Source of the DNA: Sphagnum compactum
Taxonomy: Eukaryota > Bryophyta > Sphagnopsida > Sphagnales
NCBI GenBank assembly: GCA_965153455.1
Contig: OZ234499.1
Location: forward strand, 3,827,577-3,891,576
Direction: 5' to 3'
Length of the DNA: 64,000 nucleotides
Position numbers and translations under genes: made by a program. The notes below the pieces were generated by a model. It ran no database searches, was not told the origin of the DNA, and saw only the letters and a list, made by a program, of their open reading frames with translations. Shown here in pieces: positions 49,027-59,683 of this stretch. How positions within the stretch are numbered: position 1 is the first letter of the stretch; every line of letters begins with the position of its first letter.

Positions 49027-49542
49027 TATTAACAATGCATTATATACATATTTGACCTTTGTAAATGTTAAGTTCGAATATTTATAAATGTTAATTAATA
49101 AGTCATTAATTATTTTGTTAGTTATAATTAGTGGTACATATTTTGAATCTAACATTTTTAAATGTTAAATCAAAATCTTTGTAAATGTTAACCAATTATT
49201 AATTAGCTACCTTGCTAGTTCTAGTTAGTGGTTCATATTTGAATTAGCTCTTAGTGTTAGGGGACTAGTTTAGCTATTAATTAGTAATTTAAATTTGAAA
49301 TAGTTCCTACTTATTGTTAAGTTATTAATTTAATTACTAACAGAAACCACCTAGCCTATATAAGGAGGTTATTTTGAATCTATTGTCATTTTTATTCATT
49401 CGTAATATACGCATGAAAGTTTGTCATGTTAACTTTTGAATTTGAATTTATACATTGTATTTAGTTTGAACATGTATTCACAAGAAATAGTGAGGTTCTT
49501 ATGTAAATGTCTTTTTTTTAATGTATATTTTGTTTATCAACA
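49027..49542 (+). repeat. 3' LTR of the 46.8-49.5 kb element
   Basis: About 516 bp, aligned to the 5' LTR along its length. A well-formed TATA sequence, CCTATATAAGG, lies at about 49,355-49,365 in the position expected for the LTR promoter. The terminal word is ATCAACA instead of TTAACA. Confidence 0.7.
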
Positions 49543-52500
49543 CATGATATGTGCTATTGTGAAAAGATCAAATGATGAACTATTTATTGCATGATGTTTG
49601 CATATGTGTACAACAATTGTTCAACAATGGCAATTAGTAAAACTAAAACCCAATGATTGTTGTGATGAAAATAATGTCAATTTAAATGCACATATGAATG
49701 GTTTGGATTTTAAAAAAAATTTGTTGGGTTGAATTTTGGTCACTATAAATAATATAATGTAGATCCACCCATGTCCATATCTTTGTTCAATATCATTTTT
49801 TTAAGAATTCAAATTGTTAAGATGGCAACTTATTAACCAAAATTTAATCACCACATTTTGACAATTTGAATAATTTTTTGTTACTAAATTTTGGTCACCA
49901 TATGGACCAAGATCCAAGCCCACCAAATCCACCCAATCCCCTAAACTTCCATGGTAATTGAATTTTAGTTGCATTTTGGGTAATTAGTTTTAGATTGGCA
50001 AAAACAATTATTGCTTTGACATAAGTTACATTATGTTGATTCTAGCTTGACCCTAAATCAACATGACAGTGGGTTATGTCACGAGTAAAACTAACATGAA
50101 TGACATGACATGATAGGACTAACATTAATAACCATGTTTCATCAATTTTATTTTACACAACTCAAAATAAAATTTTAAAAATTTCTTGATGGAATGTTTT
50201 TGGTAGGTGGGTGCTTCAATTTTCTTAATGATTAATGTCATAATGGGTGTTCTTATGATTACATATAAGTGATTCTAGTAACATGAAAGACTACTAGTAC
50301 TAAAAATAAGGAATGAACAAATAATGGGTCAACAATATCAAAAAATGATGATCTTATTAGTTAAGTAATGTAAATAATACTGCAACAAACAACGCTCAAA
50401 TCCAAACTACTATGGTTGAATTATTCCTTAGTAAATGACACTAGCATTATAATATCATTGATATTAAGATTAGGCAATAAAAATTTATTAAATCCAAGGT
50501 TATGAACATCAATTATGTCATGTCATGTTAATTTTGATGTCAATTCAACCAAACATCACATGTCGATTTAAGGTCAACCTAGGTGAAATGAATAATTTTT
50601 TGTAAAGGTAATATTAGCTACGTCAATGTGATCACAATTTAGTCATCACAAAATTTTGGTCACCATCTTTGTAATTTATTTATTTATTTATTTAATGAAA
50701 ATCAAATATTAATAAAACTTAGTTGTTGCATAGTGAAAAATAAATAAAAATAACTTTAGGAGCAATGGTCAACAGATTAAGGTTAACCATTAAACTAATT
50801 CATAAAAAGTGATACAAACATGACAATTAACAAATATTTGGTGCATCATGTCAATTTTGAAAACCCTAATTGGATCAATAGAAATCAAATTACATGATTT
50901 TGCAATAGTTAGATAATTGTAGTAAGTACTTAGTGCAATTCACAACATTAAAATAAAATAAAAATTAATTGTGTTATAATTAAATAAAAAACTCAATAAT
51001 GCATTGCTCAATTGTGCAACTCCAATAATGCATACTTTAAGGATCATAAAGACTGTAATAGGACCCAAAAGGAAGTCACTTCAACATAAATACAATCATA
51101 CGTACACATTCCAATAATGGGCTACAACATTTTCACACAAAACACCATTGTAGTATTTAAAAGTGACATTGTCCAAGTCTTTGGACTTCATAACACCTAA
51201 GTATTGCTCAACTTGGTCCCTCCTCATGTCTCTACTACTCACCAACCACACATACACACCACATTCAAATCACTCGACCTTTTAAACTTAGTTTGAGATA
51301 ATTAGTCCTTAATTCCTACAAAAGTGAGTTTCCTTTTGAAAATGCGTATTGCCTCTTTAAAAACACCAAATTTGTCATAAGTCAACCTTAAATACTATTT
51401 TAGTGGGTAAACTCTAGCCAACAACTCATCCTTCTAAAACACTAGAACTAAATAGTGGAGGTAATAGCTACCTCCTTAAATAGTGGAGGTAGTGGGTTTC
51501 TAGGCATTCCTACTTACTACTAATAATGGAGAATTGTTGGTCTACTATTGTAATCAATAAAAATTAGTTTTGTATCTAGTTTTCTTTTTTTTAGCAAAGC
51601 CATATAATTGAAAAAGAAATCTTGATCCCTCAAATATGATCTTCTTGTATGTTTTGCTATACAACGTCACTAATGTTATTTTAAATATAAAAATATTGTT
51701 AAATATTTTTTTCTTTGTCTTTTTTTAATGTGTTTTGATTATTTGTGAGCTTTTGTATATGATTTACTTACTTTTTTTACAACTACAAATGTTGATAGAT
51801 TATGGCATGTAATCATCAATGTAAATGGTGGTAGGTTATAACATGGAACAAATGTCGAACAACCATATTTTTTCAACTCATCCTATACCATCTTTCATAT
51901 CATACAATATATTTAAAGATTGTGGTTTCTTCAACATTATATATCTTAATGCAAATCATTGTGAAAATCCCTTTTTAATATTGACATGATTGACGTTTGA
52001 CAACATCCCTTGTAGGAAAATGATATTTTTGATAGTATTTTTTGTTCACTTTAAATGTTTTCACTCCTACATCCACCAAAATCTTATAGTATTTCATCAA
52101 ATAATATTCTGAAATACATATAATGCTTTTACAAAACTTGACAAACAATTATATCCATTTAAGTAATTCTCAAGCATTAACTTTTCTCAACGTTAAGAAA
52201 TTAAAACTTGATAGATTATTTAATCTGAAGTTATCGTGCATTGATACATTGTTTTAATCTTGATTATGCATGAATATAACAAAATATGCAAATTATTGTA
52301 TTAGATTCTAGGACCTAAAGTATTTTTTCCTTGTTGAAAAAATCCCATTGGTTGTTGATGTTTAGATAATTATGTGTGGTATTCTTTTATGCAATTCTAA
52401 TGGTTATAACTCTGTCAAAACAATGTTATTTGGTTGTTGATTTAAAAAGAACCTTTGGTTATGGTTTTTATTGTTTTCTAAATATGGTAGTTGAACCTCC

Positions 52501-55500
52501 AATGTGGTTTTGAAAACAATTTCTAGGATTTTAAAAACTTCTAGATTTGGAAACCTCTCAAAACATAAAAGCTTAATCCAATTTAAGACATGGTTTGGTT
52601 CCATCTACAATATTTCACCCAACTAAAACTAATAACTTGCCTATATAGGTACCCACTTTCATGGATTGAAGTATTAATGTAGGAAAACATCAAAGATGAA
52701 CATCTATTGTGAAGGAAGGTTGTTTCTTTCTTTCTTTTGTTTGGTTTGTCATGTTGAAATCTCCCAAATTATGGTGCCTCTTCCCGCATTCTTAATATCA
52801 TTGGAAAGCCCTTGATGAATAGGGTTGCACTAAGTTGGTTTCGTATTATTTCAACCTACAATGGAGAAGTTATTGAATATTGAACATTTTAAAATTTAAA
52901 TCTTAAAAATGAAAATTATGTGAAAATTTGGGTATGCTTTTGGTATTGTTGGAAAGCCTTTAGTGAATAGGATTCAACAAAGGGGTAAAAAACACATTAT
53001 GGGGCAGCTAACTTGCACAGTTTCACAACATATGTTTAAAATATACACTTTTAAAATGTGTTGCATTTAATTTCGGGTCTAACTTTAATATTTAGGTTTT
53101 ATATTATGATTTTAAAAATTTAAATTTATTTAATATTATTTGAAGAAAAAATTTAAATTGAAAAGATTAAAATCGAGGAATAATGGTTATATTTATCCTA
53201 TATACAATTTACTAAAGCCCATTTTTTGTTTTAAACTACAATAGTTTTTTGTTTGAACTAGTCAACCAAAAAAATTTGAAATGACAATTTAAAAAATGGC
53301 CCACTTCACATCTCTTGAATCTTGTCATCTTCCATTATTTATTAAAATTTTAATTTACTTCACATTTATGGTCATTGTTTTGAAAACCCCATGTGTGATA
53401 TGATAATTATCAAACTCTTCACATGGTTCACAAATCTATTCCAATCATATGGAATTACAATGTTTAATAAATACTACAAATTTTGTGAATATTCAAAATT
53501 ATTTCAATCATTTATTCAATCTATTTACATTTTTTCAACCTCATTTTATTGCATGACATCCATTGTTGGCTAAACATTATTTGGCTACATTGTGATTTTT
53601 TTCTTGTGCAAATATATTCTAACATCACATCATATGAATTTTTTTTAATGTTCTTTTTTTGGCATATTTGATTTCTTTGGGTTTTGACCTAACATAGTAT
53701 GCAAAAATATTGGAAATCATTCATAATAATGACATGGTTGAAGTTCAAACATGGTACTTCAAAAAACATATATAATGTGACAACAGTCTTGGCCCTCCCT
53801 AGTGTGCTTTCATTTGAAGGTGATTTGAACATTTTAAAACCCAAAGGGTGGGAGATATTGAATTTTGAGGAATTTTTGTCATTGAAAATTTAATTAAATT
53901 TTTAAAATTGGTTTTGGATAGAAGAAGTAGTTGTGTAACCTAATTACATTTGGGCCAACAACACGGGCTACATTAGTGCCATGAAAAAGAAATCTTAGTT
54001 CAACCAATGAAATAAGGTCGCAAGTAATTAAAAGACCCATTTTTTTCCTTTTTGCAAAAAAGCAATGTTTTGGGATTGTTTGTTTTGGGAGAGGGAACCA
54101 ATGAAAGGGTGGAATTATGAGTTGACAACCACCTAAGTTTAAGTTGGAGTGCATTCAACTAATGACCTAGTTCATTTAGTTAAAATTACAAAGCAAGCCC
54201 ATTTTTATCTTGGGAATAAACCAAAACTTTTATTCATCCTTTTGTTTAGTGATGTAACATACACCTAAAAACCGACATAATTTATCTCATAACATTTGCC
54301 CAAAATCGAATTGTCACAAATTAAATAATAAGGCTTGGTTATTGCATATAAAATACTTTATATTCTTATGTTTAAAGAATTGATACATGTTTTAAATAGG
54401 GACAACAACCCTAGGTTTAAGTTTTAGTTTTAGTAAGAGGTGATTTAGGGTTTAGAATCCAAATCCAAGTTCAACAAAATTTTGAACCTTTGGTCTAAAT
54501 ACCCCAAAACTTAACCTAGAACTTTGACCTAAACCTAGCAAAAACCTTGAACCTACCAACATTAGTTTAAACTATGTTTATATAAAGGTTCCCATGGCAA
54601 CAATATTATTCTTGTGATTAAAAAAAAAGTTCACAATTGGAATGCCATCATGTAATCATGGATAGAAATAGGCATTAGCTTGCTCAGACAATTGAAGGTG
54701 CAATTTCAAATATTCAATTTTGGTACTTCCAAAAGATTATATCATGTGAAAGATGAAGGAATGGATCTAAATGTTATGATAACAACTTTGATCAATTGTG
54801 AACTTTCTCATGCTCTTTGATGGTCCATTCTTTGGGCATGCCATGAGCAAGGTGGCCCAATATGTTGCTAACTATGACAAGATAAATGGGGGTTTGGCAT
54901 TAATTATCATGAAGTCTACCTAGACTTTCTTGTAATGTGACATGGCCTAAGGAATCAAACACAATGACAAGAAATCTTTTTTGCTCATTTTGTTGTAACA
55001 ACATGTTCAAAATGGTCAATCCTAAATTTGGAACATGGTGTTTTTACTAAATGTCTATGCTTGTGTGTAATTATTTATAGTTTGGAAATGGTGAAGGAAT
55101 GGATCATGATAGTTGAATGTTGTCGAAACGAAAGTTGACAACATTAATGAAAATACAATATGTATTTCAAGTGTGATGTTTAAGCAATGCCTTCTTTATC
55201 AAATAATGATTATCATATGTCAAACAATGCAATTAATTAGCTAATCAATACCTTCAATGCATGCATGGGCCATTGGTCAAGGTTCAATTATAATCCTTCC
55301 TCCTATTGTAATAACGAGCATGGTTAACAAATGCTATGATTATTGGTTACTCTTTGGCACTTTCTTTATGGCATTCAAATCAAACATGCAAGTCTTTTGA
55401 TGAAAGTGATAAATTTGCAAAATTTGTTGTGATATTGTGATTACACATGTCCTCCAATTTTGAGATGTATGCTTAAGTAAGGTGAAGTGTTTGATGTGAA

Positions 55501-56858
55501 AACTAAGTGGAAATGAGGTGAAAATGTTTGACATGTGCATTTTGCCTGTATTGTATTTCCTATTAAATTCTTTTACATGACCATTACATACAAAGGATAT
55601 GGATATTTACATTTACACTTAAAGTGATTTCACATTGATCAAATTACTTTTACATCATGGACATTTACATAGTTTTGGTTGAGACTTTATACACCTACAT
55701 GTAAATGTATTACCATACTTACTTCACATGTATGAATGTTTATCATAAACCCAACACATGCTCAATGTTAAGTTTAACCTAGAATATCGTGGTCAAGGTT
55801 TTGATGTTGTCATACATTAATATGCAAAACATGATTTGGTCGATTCTTCCAAATAAAACACTTTCTTTTGCTTGAGATAGAAATGGTAGAATGTATATGC
55901 GACTAATTCCTTCTACTACTTGACTACCAAAACATTTTGGCATTACTTCCAACTAAATTGAAAGATTCACCACTATATATATATACACACACACACATAT
56001 ACACGGAATTGCTTTCCAAATGACCTCAAAAATATGTGCAACAAAATGATGAACACAATTTTCATTGTCAACTTACAAGTGTTCAAACCAAAGAATATGA
56101 TGCAACCCTAAATCAAATTATTGTCTAATGCATATCGAGGACAATTACATCATGTAAGTTGTGGTTGGTGGCCTATTCTTGGGTGGGATAGGCAGCCCTA
56201 TTATGCTTGTCAGTGTCCATTTTAATATGAAATGATGGAATTGAGAACATAATTGCAATTGTGTGAAGCAAGGATGAGAAAATCAGTTCATGTCGTGGAA
56301 TATGCCTTTGGAAGAGCTCGATTCCACCTATCGGAATGTGCTTGTTGTGTTCCTGGGTGGAATGGGTCCTCCTATTGGGTGTGTTCCTAGCTCGTACATT
56401 ACACATAGGTTGCAACTGCAACAGGTTTCACTTCAGTAACCCATTATGGGATATTGTTCCAGTACTTGTTTTAAGTTTCAGTAAGTGGGATTTTGCCCAG
56501 TTCCAGTATTCAGGAATGTTACACTTGGAAAGAAAAGGAAAAATACAGAAGAATAAATGCCCAAAAAGAGAAAATAAATAAATAAATAATATATCATTTA
56601 TTATAAATAAAATAAGGAATCAATGGTGGAGACACCAATTGCAGACTTGAAAACAAGCCCTGTTAGGCCAGACCTGTTGCCACTGGACAGAATGTTGCTT
56701 GTCCTTTCAGACTTGTAGAACTGGGACCCAAACTGGGCCCCAAAACCAACAGACTGTTAGTGTTTTGGGTCATTTTTAAAAAAAGGGGTCTATCTTGACA
56801 CCCTTTTTCTCGTAGACAAAAAACTGGAGAGGAAAAAAAGGGACAGAGATTCCTTCTG
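49543..56858. other. Long AT-rich intergenic DNA
   Basis: No gene supported over 7 kb. A GTTTAG/AACCTA-word patch at 54,405-54,560 resembles the 6.2-6.6 kb array. A (TA)n(CA)n microsatellite lies at about 55,974-56,004. From about 56,160 the composition becomes less AT-rich and CCAGTTCCAGTA-type words appear. Short frames here have no recognisable domains. Confidence 0.5.
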
Positions 56859-56964
56859 TTGGGAGTATCATGAGTGTATATATATGATGGATGATAGATC
56901 ATGAGAATGCTTCAGAAGATGGATTTCTCATTCATAACCCAACCCTCCCTCATGATACTCTCAA
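56859..56964. mobile_element. Short inverted-repeat element (MITE-like)
   Basis: TTGGGAGTATCATGAG at 56,859-56,874 is the reverse complement of CTCATGATACTCTCAA at 56,949-56,964 with one mismatch in 16. The 106-bp unit contains an inner GAGAA/TTCTC pairing and no coding capacity. Size and termini fit a MITE, but only a 2-base TG flank is shared, so the superfamily cannot be assigned. A hairpin-forming transcript is the alternative. Confidence 0.5.
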
Positions 56965-57330
56965 TGCACTCTTTTCTTGGACGGTCATCACAAGTTACAT
57001 CCAACCTCCCATTAGCTTCGGTCGACCGACCTACCGTCCTCCATTTCCATTAGCAACCTACTAGTTAGCACAAGGTACCCTGGGCTCTCTCTCTCATTGA
57101 CCCCGATGAATCATTCCATAACCCCGTCCACTGCTTGGATGAAGATTCCATAATTGCTCTGCATGGATGGAAAAAATGGTATCCTTGATTCGATTCCATA
57201 GTTTAGTTGCTGTGCGTGGATGGGAAAAAAAGGATGAGTTTGGCATCTTGACTCTCACGAGGGATGGTTATTATGTCTGGTAATTGGCTTGAGTGCACAA
57301 GTTATTGTGAATAGTTGAGGCATGTACTCT

Positions 57331-57412
57331 CGAGTTCACAAGTGATTTTTAGGTTTAGGGTTTAGGGTTTTATGTTTAGAGTTCACAAGTGATTTTTAGG
57401 TTTAGGGTTTTG
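57331..57412 (+). repeat. Duplicated phrase with telomere-like TTTAGGG
   Basis: GTTCACAAGTGATTTTTAGG followed by TTTAGGG occurs twice in tandem (about 57,335 and 57,381). The first copy carries two TTTAGGG units and the second one. It is an interstitial plant-telomere-like patch, as in GDSL intron 1. Confidence 0.65.
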
Positions 57413-57599
57413 GTAGTTTATGTCGAAGCTTTTGACTATTTGTGCACCTTCACTAGTGATTCATGGTCATCTGCTTGTGTGAGCACACCCCCCTTGAGCA
57501 TTCATGGTAGCCTTGTGCACTCAAGCCAGTTACCTAGTCCATACATAACCAGTTGAACTGGTGTTTTGCTCAATTCACCTTTTTTGAGGTTTTTCCACC

Positions 57600-58035
57600 A
57601 GTGGGACAAGTACTCATTTGCTGGTTCCACTTTTGGTTCTGCCAGTTCCACTTTGGGTTATTGAAAAGCCAAGTGCTCATTTGCCGGTTCCACTTTGGGC
57701 TCCACTTTGTGATATTGAAAAGCCAAGTGCTCATTTGCCGGGTCCACTTTGGGTTCCACTTTGGGTTCCACTTTGAAAAGCCAAGTGCTCATTTGCCGGT
57801 TCCACTTTGGGTTCCATTTTGGGTTCCACTTTGTGATATTAAAAAGCCAAGTGCTCATTTGCCCGTCCCACTTTGGGTTCCGCTTTGGGTTCCACTTTGT
57901 GGTATTGAAAAGCCAAGTGCTCATTTGCCGGTTCCACTTTGGGTTCCACTTTGGGTTCCACTTTGTGATATTGAAAAGCCAAGTGCTCATTTGCCAGTTC
58001 CACTTTTGGTTCTGCCGGTTCCAGTTGGTGATGTG
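57600..58035 (+). repeat. Nested minisatellite (55-66 bp units built of 12-bp subunits)
   Basis: AAAAGCCAAGTGCTCATTTG starts at about 57,663, 57,718, 57,776, 57,842, 57,908 and 57,973, with a weaker first copy at 57,600. Between these words, TTCCACTTTGGG is repeated one to three times, giving unit lengths of 55-66 bp. The outer copies share CCACTTTTGGTTCTGCC. Because both periods are near multiples of three, long frames (up to 168 codons) are open on both strands. Their products are monotonous repeats of Phe-His-Phe-Gly or Trp-Val-Pro-Leu type, with no domain. I treat this as non-coding. Confidence 0.9.
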
Positions 58036-58424
58036 AACCAAGTGTGCAAAATACAATGATGTGAATACCATACTTACAATTAATGTTCAACACTAATTAA
58101 TTCTTAAGTGGGCTAGCTGAAAAAATAATAATTAATTGATTAATTAATTAATTAATTAAAACTAAGAACAATTTGTTAAATTTTTAAAAAAAATCAAACC
58201 CAATTCAAAACACAAGATCACTTTGAAATAGTGAACTTAGCATATTTTTAAAAAGGCTATTGTTGAAATTCTGAAATATTTGAGATTGAGGGCTACAAGA
58301 AGCCTTTTTTAATTAAATTAAAGTAAATTAAATTAATTATTTTGGCAAATCTTGCCGAACATAGAGTTGTAGGTAAGGGGTATTCAATGGGGGGAAGACT
58401 GTACGGTTCCCCACCGGTTACACC
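58036..58424. other. AT-rich spacer with an (AATT)n tract
   Basis: ATTAATTAATTAATTAA at about 58,135-58,160, then AT-rich DNA with no gene seen. Confidence 0.5.
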
Positions 58425-58515
58425 CTGGAACCGAACTCTGATAGAACCGGTTACGCTCTGGAACCGGACTCTGATAGAACCGGTTACGCTCTGGAACCGG
58501 ACTCTGATAGAACGA
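58425..58515 (+). repeat. 33-bp tandem repeat, nearly 3 copies
   Basis: CTGGAACCGGACTCTGATAG followed by AACCGGTTACGCT repeats at 58,425, 58,458 and 58,491 (the last incomplete), with one change in the first copy. It contains the palindrome AACCGGTT. It translates as a repeated 11-residue string in an open frame on each strand but ends without a recognisable domain. It lies 1.2 kb before the PAT10-type start codon. Confidence 0.85.
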
Positions 58516-58839
58516 ATCCTTGAGCCCCGGAAAATACGGCGTTCCGCTCTAACCGATGCTTTCCAGGTTGGAATGGGCCCTACCGAACCCCTGTTCATAC
58601 GACAATGCACGCTTTCAGGCGACTTTTCTGCACGTTACCAGCGAATAAAGCGTGTAATGCCATCCTGGGCCTGGAATCGGTAGAGCCACCAACAGAACCA
58701 TTCCAGCTTTGCCCTAGTCACATCCCCTGGCCTGGCCCGGCCTGGCCAGAGCAAAACACAAGCAGAAGAGAGAGCTCTGGGTGCCTTTGCCTGTTGTTGC
58801 ATCTAGCCTTTGGGGCAAGCAGCAGGGAAGCTCTTCATC

Positions 58840-59683
58840 AGTAGGAAGCAGCAGCAGCAGCAGCAGCAGGTGTTACTGGAGATCGTCAGTTGATGTTGAG
58901 ATTCCTCCTGTCCTCAGTTTTGAGCTATGGAGTATGAAGAAGGATTCTGTTGTCAAGTGACATCTTCTTGTATTGTTTTTCTTCTATGTGGAGGAGGAGC
59001 ATGAGGTAAGAAAGAGCTTCTTTCGCTTATTTGCTGCCTTTCTTTTGTGGGGTGTGGGGTTTTTTGGGTTTTGCTGCTTTTGTCCTTTGGAGGATTGGGT
59101 GATGAATACGGCGGTTGGTTGATGTTGGTGTGCAGAAGAGAGGCCTCGAGGGTTTTTGGTAGGATCTAGGTTCTTAGATCCATCTCCCCTTTTGTTGGGA
59201 TGGAGAACGAAGGCTCTGTCTTGCTTTGGGTATGTATGAAGCTACAGTCAGAACGTGTCTCCATCTCTGTAAACGAGGCTAGAGACTCTGAGTTGGGCTT
59301 TGGTTGGCAGAGATTTCGCATTGTTATGTGGGGTGGGTTTTGTTTTTTCTGTGTGTTTCTTTTTTCGGTTTGGGTGTGGGGAGGTGGGGTAGAGATTGAT
59401 GGGTTTAACTTGTTGATGTTGAAATTTTGGTGAAGAAACGGTGAGAAGATGTGATCTATGCAAAAAAGACTAATGGAGGAGTGTGATTTGATTCTGCCAG
59501 TGAAGGAGTGAGCTCAATCAAGATCAAACAGTTGTTGAACTTTTCAGGTGTGGAAATTTTGGTGAAGAAACAAAAAGAAGATGCCATGGAGGGAAGAGGA
59601 GGAGGAGCCACATGGACAGAGTAATGAGTGCTACTTGAGGAGGACAGGGTTTGTAAGGAATTAAGAAAGCCATTTGAGCTGCC
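58840..59683 (+). promoter_or_regulatory. 5' leader of the PAT10-type gene, with probable leader intron
   Basis: A GCA trinucleotide run (about 58,848-58,869) precedes a canonical donor GAG/GTAAGA at 59,006. A pyrimidine-led acceptor ACTTTTCAG ends at 59,547. This suggests a leader intron of about 542 bp followed by a 136-base leader segment to the start codon. Frames inside the proposed intron have no domain. Splicing is inferred from the signals only. Confidence 0.45.
59581..59664 (+). promoter_or_regulatory. Cluster of upstream ORFs before PAT10
   Basis: A 27-codon uORF (59,581-59,664) with an acidic MPWREEEEEP start ends 19 bases before the main ATG. Two others lie within its span in other frames: 59,586-59,624 (12 codons) and, overlapping its stop as TAATG, 59,624-59,638 (4 codons). 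All would be met by a scanning ribosome before the main start and could lower or condition translation. This role is inferred. Confidence 0.5.

Larger units (their letters stand above)
46807..49542 (+). mobile_element. Decayed non-autonomous LTR retrotransposon
   Basis: Two long direct repeats (46,807-47,289 and 49,027-49,542) share the same order of blocks: CATGCATTA, TTTGACCTTTGTAAATGTTAA-like words, GGTTCATA, TTTAG(T/C)TA, TGAA(T)TCTATTGTCATT, ATGA(G/A)AGTTTGTC, TTTGAACATG, AATAGTGAGGTTCTT, ATGTCTTT and TTTTGTTTAT. The left one begins TGTTAA and ends TTAACA, a short inverted terminus as LTRs have. A purine tract (AAAAACGGGGG) lies just before the right repeat. The interior holds a gag-type zinc knuckle but no reverse transcriptase or integrase that I can see, so it would have needed enzymes from another element. 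Many differences between the repeats indicate an old insertion. No convincing target duplication or primer site was found. Confidence 0.7.

Noticed and set aside
57553-58059. 168-codon frame across the nested minisatellite
   Set aside because: Open only because repeat periods are near multiples of three; equivalent frames are open on the other strand.
59200-59433. 77-codon frame upstream of PAT10
   Set aside because: Lies inside the proposed leader intron and has no domain.
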